From Arthrobacter sp. FB24 (lineage in GTDB: Bacteria > Actinomycetota > Actinomycetes > Actinomycetales > Micrococcaceae): DNA of 64,000 nucleotides. The DNA lies in assembly GCF_000196235.1 (NCBI RefSeq), contig NC_008541.1, forward strand, positions 806,001-870,000, in the 5' to 3' direction. The notes below the pieces were generated by a model that saw only the letters and a program-made list of their open reading frames with translations, searched no databases and was not told where the DNA came from. Shown here piece after piece: positions 39,911-46,671 of the stretch. Within the stretch, counting starts at the first letter, position 1. Each line of letters starts with the position of its first letter. A program made the translations under genes and the position numbers.

Positions 39911-40870
39911 GTGACGATTACTGCAGCAGCCGACGGTTCGGCTTTAGGAAATCCCGGTCCGGCCGGATGGGCCTGGTACGTGAATGACGACTGCTGGCGG
40001 GCCGGCGGCTGGCCGCACGGCACCAATAACCAGGGTGAGCTGATGGCCGTGCTGGATCTCTTCCGTTGCACTGCACACCTTCCCGGGGAGGAGCTGCATA
40101 TTCTGTGCGACAGCCAATATGTCATCAACTCGGTCACCAAGTGGATGCCCGGCTGGAAACGCAAGGGCTGGCGCAAGGCCGATGGCAAGCCAGTCTTGAA
40201 CGTGGAGATCCTGCGGGAAATCGACCAGGCGCTGAGCGGACGCAAATACCGCTTCGAGTGGGTCCGTGGCCACGCCGGACACGATCTGAATGAGGCCGCC
40301 GACGACCGTGCGCGGGCTGCTGCGACCGCCTATCAGCAGGGCATTGCCGTGCGGTCCGGGCCGGGTTTCGTCCGCGGCGACGGCGCCTCTGCAGCCCCCG
40401 CCGCCAACGCGCCGGCGGTGCGGGATTCCGTGGCGCCGGGCAGCAGCAACCGGCCTGATCACTTTGCCGAGCCGGATCTTTTCAGTGAGCTGGAGACAGA
40501 TCCGTTCGCGGCTCCAACCGGGCGGGAAGCAACTCCCGAGGCCGTTGTTGAAGCACTGGAACGGGAGCTGCTTAGCCCGGATACCCGCGCCGACATCGGA
40601 CGGACCGGCGTGCTGCTCCACCCGGAGTTTACGGAAATCGGCAGTTCCGGCAGGCTGTGGACGCGGGATTCAATGATGATGTCGCTCGAGGAGAATCCTG
40701 GCGGTGCAGCTGAGCTGGAGATGATCGGCGCCGAGCGGATCGGCGCTGAAGCGGTCCTTCTGACCTACCGGAGCAAGGGCCGGGAGGGATCCTCGCTCCG
40801 GAGTTCGCTCTGGGTCCTCGACGGAAAACGCTGGCGCCTGCGCTTCCACCAGGGAACACCGGAAGCCTAG
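39911..40870 (+). CDS. RNase HI fused to a C-terminal DUF4440/NTF2-like domain
   Basis: A 319-residue two-domain protein. Residues 1-145 are RNase HI with the full active site: D8 (AADGSALGNPG), E43 (NNQGELMA), D67 (ILCDSQYVI), H124 and D131 (NEAADDRA), acting on RNA in RNA-DNA hybrids. A Pro/Ala-rich linker (about 150-205) leads to a C-terminal domain (about 210-319) with VLLHPEFTEIGSSGRLWTRDSM, LLTYRSKG and WVLDGKRWRLRFHQGTP, typical of DUF4440 (NTF2/SnoaL fold). GTG start at 39911. The second domain could bind a small ligand; its role is unknown. Confidence 0.88.
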   Translation: MTITAAADGSALGNPGPAGWAWYVNDDCWRAGGWPHGTNNQGELMAVLDLFRCTAHLPGEELHILCDSQYVINSVTKWMPGWKRKGWRKADGKPVLNVEILREIDQALSGRKYRFEWVRGHAGHDLNEAADDRARAAATAYQQGIAVRSGPGFVRGDGASAAPAANAPAVRDSVAPGSSNRPDHFAEPDLFSELETDPFAAPTGREATPEAVVEALERELLSPDTRADIGRTGVLLHPEFTEIGSSGRLWTRDSMMMSLEENPGGAAELEMIGAERIGAEAVLLTYRSKGREGSSLRSSLWVLDGKRWRLRFHQGTPEA

Positions 40871-40876
40871 TGCCGG

Positions 40877-41164
40877 TCAGCTGAACCGCTGCGTGTTGCC
40901 CTGCTCTGCCTGGGCATATGTGGCGGCCGCCGAAGCGAGGGCTGTGTTGATGGACGCGAGGGCGGCCTCCACTTTGCCCTGCGTGATGGTCCACTCGGTG
41001 ATCAGTCCTTGGAAGTTGGTGGCCGCCGATCCGCGCCACGTTCCCTGCAGCTCATCCAGACCCCTCTTCATCGCCTGGACGTCCGTGCTGATACGGTCAA
41101 CCGTAGCTTTGACGTTGGCAGATTTGAGCTGGAGCAGTTCGGTATCAACAGAGATGATGCTCAT
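40877..41164 (-). CDS. WXG100-family small protein (ESAT-6-like)
   Basis: A 95-residue helical-hairpin protein with the WXG turn at W43-R44-G45 in GTWRGSAATNF, and the usual Ala/Gln-rich amphipathic helices on both sides. WXG100 proteins are substrates or partners of type VII secretion. No EccC, EccD or second WXG gene is in the window, so it is an orphan copy. The start is the ATG at 41164 with AAGGG upstream. Convergent with the RNase gene, and the two stops lie 7 bases apart. Confidence 0.88.
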   Translation of the reverse strand: MSIISVDTELLQLKSANVKATVDRISTDVQAMKRGLDELQGTWRGSAATNFQGLITEWTITQGKVEAALASINTALASAAATYAQAEQGNTQRFS

Positions 41165-41279
41165 TGGTATTGCCCTTCGACGCTGTTCGAAAGCCTTCTT
41201 CAAGCTTGCGGGCGGCCGGGTGTTCGGACCGCTACGTCGAGCCTAGGAAGCGCAGAGAAAACCCCGCTACAGCTGCTGG

Positions 41280-42770
41280 CTATATGTGGACAACTTCGCC
41301 GCCGTCGCCGCCGTCGGGCTCACTGTGGGCGTAGCCGGCCGCCTCGTCCTGGAACGGGAGGCTCACCACCATGGTGGCGCCGCCGCCGTCGGTCGGAACC
41401 ACCTGGACAGAGCCTGAATGCGACCCGACAATGGCAGCAACGATGGCCAGACCAAGGCCACTGCCGCCGGTTTCGCGGGTCCGCGAAGTGTCCGCGCGAT
41501 AGAAACGCTCAAAGATCCGGGATGCTTCGTCCTCCGGGATCCCGGCACCATGGTCGCGCACCTCGATGACGGAGGACCGCCGGCCGGCATCGTCAGTCCG
41601 GACCCCTACCGCGAGCTCAACGGGTGTCCCGGCCGGGGTGTAGCGGAGGGCGTTGCCCACCAGGTTGCCCACCACCTGGCGCAGCTTTGCCTCATCGCCC
41701 AGTACCGGTGCAGGAGACGGCGGTCCGCCGTCGAGGCCTGTCAGCGAAATGGTCCGGTCCCGGTCGCTGGCCTGGGTGTCCACCACGGCGTCATTCGCGA
41801 GGAGCAGCAGATCCACAGGCTTCTGCTGGAGGGGACGCTGCTCATCCAGCCTGGCGAGGAGCAGGAGATCCTCCACCATGGAGCCCATCCGCTTGGCCTC
41901 GCTCTCAATCCGACCCATTGCGGTGGCCACGTCCTCTTCCTTCGTCAACGCACCCTGGCGGTAGAGCTCCGAGAAACCGCGGATTGTCACCAGCGGGGTG
42001 CGGAGTTCATGCGAAGCGTCAGCGGCGAAGCGGCGCATGCGCTCTTCCGACGCCATCCTGGCCGCGAAGGCGGACTCAATATGGCTCAGCATGGCATTGA
42101 GGGAGCCACCAAGCCGGCCCACCTCCGTGGCAGGATTCTCCACGTCCACTCGGCGGGAGAGATCACCAGCGGCAATGGCAGCGGCGGTCCTCTCCACTCG
42201 CGCAAGCGGCCGGAAGGACCTGGAGACCGTCCAGGTGGCAATGAAGAAGGCCAGCACCAGGGTCAGGAAGCCCACGCCGATCACCACAAGTGACGCATGC
42301 TCCACGACCGAGTCCACGGGGGCCAGGGGCAGGCCGATGATGACGACCGCATTTCGCTGGTTGCCGTCCAGGACCGGCAGCGCCACGACGCGCCAGTTGC
42401 GCCCGTCCGTACCCCTGACCTGGAAGGGGGCCAGATCCAGCCTGTTGGCTTCGGCGGGGGACAGGCTGTCGATGTCCGGGTGCGAGTCCTTGCTGCCGCC
42501 GAAGGGAAACGCATCCTGGTCCTGGCGCAGGAGCATCAGGGAGTAATCCGTGGGGATGTTCGGATTCTGCTGGAGCAGCTGGCTGAAGGACTGCTGCTGT
42601 TTCACCGAATTGACGGCGACCTTGAGCTTGTCATCAACCTGTCCCTGCAGGTAACTGTGCAGGAGTGTCAGGGTGCCGGAACCGGTCACGGCGAGCGCCA
42701 CCAGCATAAGTGCCATCATGATGGCCACCAGCTGGGAACGCAGTGAAGCCGACTTCCAACGGTGCAGCAA
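41280..42770 (-). CDS. sensor histidine kinase
   Basis: A 496-residue membrane sensor: transmembrane helix 1 at about residues 14-38, an extracytoplasmic sensing part (about 40-155), helix 2 (about 158-182), a HAMP linker, the phosphorylation His H254 in FAADASHELRTPLVTIRGF, and a catalytic ATPase domain (N-box GNALRYTPAGTPVELAV, G-boxes DHGAGIPEDEASRIF and GSGLGLAIV). It starts with TTG at 42770, 2 bases after the response regulator stop. The signal is unknown. Confidence 0.94.
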   Translation of the reverse strand: MLHRWKSASLRSQLVAIMMALMLVALAVTGSGTLTLLHSYLQGQVDDKLKVAVNSVKQQQSFSQLLQQNPNIPTDYSLMLLRQDQDAFPFGGSKDSHPDIDSLSPAEANRLDLAPFQVRGTDGRNWRVVALPVLDGNQRNAVVIIGLPLAPVDSVVEHASLVVIGVGFLTLVLAFFIATWTVSRSFRPLARVERTAAAIAAGDLSRRVDVENPATEVGRLGGSLNAMLSHIESAFAARMASEERMRRFAADASHELRTPLVTIRGFSELYRQGALTKEEDVATAMGRIESEAKRMGSMVEDLLLLARLDEQRPLQQKPVDLLLLANDAVVDTQASDRDRTISLTGLDGGPPSPAPVLGDEAKLRQVVGNLVGNALRYTPAGTPVELAVGVRTDDAGRRSSVIEVRDHGAGIPEDEASRIFERFYRADTSRTRETGGSGLGLAIVAAIVGSHSGSVQVVPTDGGGATMVVSLPFQDEAAGYAHSEPDGGDGGEVVHI

Positions 42771-42772
42771 GG

Positions 42773-43492
42773 TTAGCGCTTCTCGGCTGTCCGCAGTACG
42801 TAGCCCACCCCGCGCTTGGTCTGGATCAGGGCCGGCGCATCGGGGTCGATGTCCACCTTGCGACGCAGGTACGAAATGTAGGACTCCACGATGGACGCGT
42901 CGCCGTTGAAGTCGTATTCCCAGACATGGTCCAGGATCTGGGACTTGGACAGCACCCGGTTCGGGTTCAGCATCAGGTAGCGGAGAAGCTTGAATTCGGT
43001 CGGCGAAAGCTCGATCACGGTGCCGCCCCGGCGCACCTCGTGGGCGTCGTCGTCGAGCTCGAGGTCGTCTACGCGGATCACGGCGTCGTCGTCAATCAGG
43101 GGCTGGGTGCGGCGGAGTACGGCGCGGATCCTGGCCACTACCTCGTCCAGGCTGAAGGGCTTCGTGACATAGTCGTCGCCGCCTACGGTGAGTCCGGTGA
43201 CTTTGTCCTCGGTATCATCCTTCGCCGTGAGGAAGAGGACGGGGAAGTGCTTGCCGGAGGCACGCAGCCGGCGGGTCACCGTAAACCCGTCCATGTCCGG
43301 CAGCATGACGTCCAGGACGGCAAGGTCGGGGGCGTGGAGCTCGGCGGCGGCGAGGGCGTCGCGTCCGTTGCCGGCCGAGACAACCTCGAAGCCCGCGAAC
43401 CTCAAGGAGGTGGAGAGCAACTCGCGGATGTTTGGTTCATCATCTACGACGAGCAGCTTGGCTTCGGGACCGTTCTTTTTCATACCTCCCAT
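42773..43492 (-). CDS. OmpR-family response regulator
   Basis: A 239-residue two-domain regulator: receiver domain with D61 as phosphoacceptor in LAVLDVMLPDMDGF (acidic pair DD in LLVVDDEP), Lys in VTKPFSL, and a C-terminal winged helix (VIELSPTEFKLLRYLMLNPNRVLSKSQI and SYISYLRRKVD). It pairs with the kinase 2 bases downstream. The start at 43492 has GGGAG 4 bases before it; 43483 is the alternative. The ribosome site lies within a hairpin, described separately. Target genes are unknown. Confidence 0.94.
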   Translation of the reverse strand: MGGMKKNGPEAKLLVVDDEPNIRELLSTSLRFAGFEVVSAGNGRDALAAAELHAPDLAVLDVMLPDMDGFTVTRRLRASGKHFPVLFLTAKDDTEDKVTGLTVGGDDYVTKPFSLDEVVARIRAVLRRTQPLIDDDAVIRVDDLELDDDAHEVRRGGTVIELSPTEFKLLRYLMLNPNRVLSKSQILDHVWEYDFNGDASIVESYISYLRRKVDIDPDAPALIQTKRGVGYVLRTAEKR

Positions 43493-43496
43493 GATG

Positions 43497-43513
43497 CTCC
43501 CAGAATCTGGGAG
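43497..43513. promoter_or_regulatory. palindrome over the response-regulator ribosome site
   Basis: CTCCCAGA-A-TCTGGGAG: 8-bp perfect arms around one base. In the minus-strand mRNA the second arm carries GGGAG, the likely ribosome site of the response regulator. It could be an operator or a hairpin that hides the ribosome site. Confidence 0.55.
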
Positions 43514-43645
43514 TTTTCTGAATGAATGTTGAGTGTCCCGTGGGTGGATCTCCCTACGAGGCGCGGCGTCACTTCACCATTCTGCTCAAGGGCCTTGCCA
43601 GCATTGGCTGCGGCAGCCCTGCGGCCATGCGTAAGCAGCGGGTGC

Positions 43646-43672
43646 GGGAACCCTTTTCGCGGCAAATTCGTT
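43646..43672 (+). promoter_or_regulatory. possible ECF-sigma promoter
   Basis: GGGAAC (43646-43651) and CGTT (43669-43672), 17 bases apart, resemble the -35 and -10 of ECF (sigma-R/sigma-H/sigma-E-like) promoters. It is about 115 bases before the 85-residue gene. The 43514-43785 region has no gene. Confidence 0.3.
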
Positions 43673-43785
43673 CGTGCTGCCAAGGGTTTCCACTGCTACC
43701 GGCCAGTACTAGAGTGAGGCCACTGAGTCCACCAGGATTCGGCACGAAACGTTCATGCGGCACCCAATGAAGGGGATTTTCCACC

Positions 43786-44043
43786 ATGACGGAAGTAAAC
43801 GCGCCTGAGAGTACCCGTACAGCCGACCGCAGCATCCGCGACTGGGCAGACCTGGCTGAGGAGATGTGGTCCTACCTGACGGGGAAGGGCGCTGCGATCA
43901 ACTACAACTTCATCGACATGACCGTGGAGGTTCCGCGTGACATCGGCCCGGACGCCCCGCGCGCTACCTGGAAGCTCAACGGCAGCCTTCGGGTAACCAC
44001 CAGCGACAAAGACGCCACGGGGTCAGACGAGAACCGGAGCTGA
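43786..44043 (+). CDS. conserved hypothetical protein, 85 aa
   Basis: A small soluble acidic protein. The N-terminal half is helical (IRDWADLAEEMWSYLTGKGAAI), followed by a possible beta pair (FIDMTVEVPRDIGPDAP, ATWKLNGSLRV). No family is recognised. A clear ribosome site (AAGGGG) precedes the ATG, and codon use matches its neighbours, so it is likely real. It lies 7 bases before the FHA gene, and the pair probably forms an operon. Confidence 0.78.
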   Translation: MTEVNAPESTRTADRSIRDWADLAEEMWSYLTGKGAAINYNFIDMTVEVPRDIGPDAPRATWKLNGSLRVTTSDKDATGSDENRS

Positions 44044-44050
44044 GCGGGAC

Positions 44051-44920
44051 GTGAACGGATTCCGCCTCGACATGGATCTGGACTTCTCGTTCACCGATGA
44101 GTCCGGAACGGTAACGCGGGGAACGGCCGGGGCAAGCGGCAGCGAAGTACGAATCGCCGTGGACGGGCTGGAATCGTTCGGTTCCAGCGGCATGCCGTCG
44201 CTCGATGACGTCCGCCCTTTGGCCCAGACCCTGGCGGACCGCGGGCTCACCGTGGTGGTCGACGGTCCGGACGGACACATTGTGAGCCTCGGCGCGGTCA
44301 CCAGCCCGGCATCGCAGCGGCTCATCACGCGCTCGCCCCATATCAAGCTGGGAAAGCTCGGTGCCTTGGCGCCGCTCATGAAGCGTGGACGACGCTCGGC
44401 GCGGGCATTCTCGCTGCTGCCGCCCCAGACACCGCTGCCGTTGATGCCGACTGTCAGGCGGAGCATCGTCCGCCGCGTCACCACCACCCACCACACAAGG
44501 GGGAGCGGAAGGCCACGGCTCATTTTTGTGCAGGACTCGGCCACCTGGAACGGTCAGGTGCCGCGCGAATTTACGCTGAGCAGGGAGATCGTGCGGATAG
44601 GCAGCGACGCGTCTTCGGACGTCCAGCTTGCCGGGCTGGACGGCCTCCACGCGGAAATTGTCCACAACGCTGACGACGAGTACGTACTGGTGCCGCACGG
44701 AAAGGTCGCAGGCAGCGTCTCGTCAACCGGTGAGTCGGTCCTTCGCACGGGCGCGCGGATACAGATGGGGCAGTGGTGCCTGGCATATTTCCGCGAGGAA
44801 TTCGCTGACCACGGGCGTCCCTTCGGGGGGCGCAGCGGCGGGGAGCTTGCGTACCAGGCGCCGCAGCTTGATCCGCGGACCGGAACCACGGAACGGGACG
44901 GTTCATGGGGGGTTAGCTGA
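44051..44920 (+). CDS. FHA-domain protein
   Basis: A 289-residue protein. The C-terminal FHA domain (about residues 155-265) has the phosphothreonine-binding signature REIVRIGSDASSDVQLAG and GLHAEIVHNADDEYVL. The N-terminal part (residues 1-85) is a separate predicted alpha/beta unit, and a basic, Pro-rich middle (KRGRRSARAFSLLPPQTPLP, VRRSIVRRV) joins them. FHA domains read Thr-phosphorylated partners, but no Ser/Thr kinase is in the window. GTG start. It seems to be translated together with the 85-residue protein and runs head-on into the XPB gene. Confidence 0.82.
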   Translation: MNGFRLDMDLDFSFTDESGTVTRGTAGASGSEVRIAVDGLESFGSSGMPSLDDVRPLAQTLADRGLTVVVDGPDGHIVSLGAVTSPASQRLITRSPHIKLGKLGALAPLMKRGRRSARAFSLLPPQTPLPLMPTVRRSIVRRVTTTHHTRGSGRPRLIFVQDSATWNGQVPREFTLSREIVRIGSDASSDVQLAGLDGLHAEIVHNADDEYVLVPHGKVAGSVSSTGESVLRTGARIQMGQWCLAYFREEFADHGRPFGGRSGGELAYQAPQLDPRTGTTERDGSWGVS

Positions 44921-44946
44921 CCGCCCGTCGCGGAGCCGCCGGGGGA

Positions 44947-46671
44947 TCAGGTGGCCGTGGGATTCCGTCCCACGTCTTTGGCGTCCATGATTCGGTAGGC
45001 GTAACCCTGCTCTGCCAGGAACCGCTGGCGCTTTGCCGCGAAGTCCTGGTCGAGGGTGTCCCGGGCCACCAGTGAGTAGAACCGTGCCGCGCGGCCGTCC
45101 TGCTTGGGGCGCAGCAGGCGGCCCAGGCGCTGGGCTTCCTCCTGCCGGGAACCGAACGAGCCGGACACCTGGATGGCCACCGAAGCCTCCGGAAGGTCAA
45201 TGGAGAAGTTGGCCACCTTTGAAACCACCAGGGTCTGCACCTCGCCAATCCGGAATGCCGCGAACAGCTTCTGGCGTTCCTTCACTGACGTGTCACCTTT
45301 GATGACGGGGGCCTGGAGCCGCTCACCCAGCTCGTCCAGTTGGTCAATGTACTGGCCGATGACCAGGAGCTGCTCACCCCGGTGTTGCTCCACGAGCTGT
45401 TCCACCACGGCGGTCTTCGTCTCGGAGGTGGCGCACAGCCGGTATTTGTCCGCGTCCTCGGCCATCGCGTAGGCGACACGTTCGTCGTGTGGGAGGTCCA
45501 CCCTCACTTCCACGCAGTCCGCGGGCGCGATGTAGCCCTGGGCCTCGATGTCCTTCCAGGGGGCGTCATAGCGCTTGGGGCCGATCAGGCTGAAGACTTC
45601 GCCTTCGCGGCCGTCCTCGCGCACCAGCGTGGCCGTCAGCCCCAGCCGACGCCGGGCCTGCAGGTCCGCCGTCATCCGGAAGATGGGTGCCGGCAGGAGG
45701 TGGACCTCGTCGTAGATGATCAGGCCCCAGTCGTGGCCGTCCACCAGTTCCAGGTGGGGGTAGAGCCCGCCGCGTTTCGTCGTCAGGACCTGGTACGTTG
45801 CGATGGTGACCGGGCGGACTTCCTTGACCGATCCTGAGTACTCGCCGATTTCGTCCGCCGTCAGCGAGGTCCGTTTGACCAGTTCGTCCTTCCACTGCCG
45901 GGCGGACACGGTGTTGGTCACCAGGATCAGCGTCGTGGTGGAGCTCGTGGCCATGGCCGCTGCGCCCACCAGCGTTTTGCCCGCACCGCAGGGGAGTACG
46001 ACGACGCCGCTGCCGCCTGCCCAGAAGTTCTCCGTGGCCAGTTTCTGGTACGGCCGGAGCTTCCAGCCGGATTCGTTGAGCATGATGGGGTGCGGCGTCC
46101 CGTCCACGTAGCCGGCCAGGTCTTCGGCGGGCCAGCCGATCTTCAGGAGCAGCTGCTTAAGCTGTCCCCGCTGCGAGGAATGGACCACCACGGTCTCGCC
46201 GTCGATCCGAGGCCCCAGCAATGGCTGGATTTTTTTGGCGCGGGACACTTCTTCAAGCACCGGGTAGTCGCTGGTCCGCATCACCAGCCCATGCTGGGGG
46301 TCCTTTTCCAGCCGCAGCCTGCCGTACCGGGACATCGTCTCTTCGATATCGATCAGCAGGGAATGCGGCACGGGAAAGCGCGAATACTTCAACAGGGTGT
46401 CCAGAACGCGTTCCGCGTCCAGCCCTGCCGCGCGGGCGTTCCAGAGGCCCAGCGGAGTAAGCCGGTAGCTGTGCACGTGTTCCGGCGCCCGCTCCAGTTC
46501 CGCGAAAGCAGCGATGGCGTGCCTGGCTTCTGTTGCCTGCTCATGGTCCACTTCGAGCAGGATTGTCTTGTCGCTCTGGACGATCAGGGGCCCGACGGTC
46601 ACGGCGTCCAAGCCATCGTGCCGCAGGTCTGTGGGGTGCTGGTCACTGCTGGAATTCCTCTTCAGCCTCAA
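44947..46671 (-). CDS. bacterial XPB-type DNA repair helicase
   Basis: A 574-residue superfamily 2 helicase of the XPB/Rad25/ERCC3 group. Motifs in order: Walker A LPCGAGKTLVG, DEVH box IIYDEVHLLP, motif III GLTATLVREDGREG, and motif VI QRLGRLLRPKQDG. An N-terminal damage-recognition-like region precedes them (residues 1-180). The start is uncertain: the TTG at 46671 overlaps the upstream gene by 29 bases; a GTG at 46602 would remove 23 residues. The direct partnership with the 834-residue protein upstream is conserved in actinobacteria. Confidence 0.93.
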   Translation of the reverse strand: MRLKRNSSSDQHPTDLRHDGLDAVTVGPLIVQSDKTILLEVDHEQATEARHAIAAFAELERAPEHVHSYRLTPLGLWNARAAGLDAERVLDTLLKYSRFPVPHSLLIDIEETMSRYGRLRLEKDPQHGLVMRTSDYPVLEEVSRAKKIQPLLGPRIDGETVVVHSSQRGQLKQLLLKIGWPAEDLAGYVDGTPHPIMLNESGWKLRPYQKLATENFWAGGSGVVVLPCGAGKTLVGAAAMATSSTTTLILVTNTVSARQWKDELVKRTSLTADEIGEYSGSVKEVRPVTIATYQVLTTKRGGLYPHLELVDGHDWGLIIYDEVHLLPAPIFRMTADLQARRRLGLTATLVREDGREGEVFSLIGPKRYDAPWKDIEAQGYIAPADCVEVRVDLPHDERVAYAMAEDADKYRLCATSETKTAVVEQLVEQHRGEQLLVIGQYIDQLDELGERLQAPVIKGDTSVKERQKLFAAFRIGEVQTLVVSKVANFSIDLPEASVAIQVSGSFGSRQEEAQRLGRLLRPKQDGRAARFYSLVARDTLDQDFAAKRQRFLAEQGYAYRIMDAKDVGRNPTAT

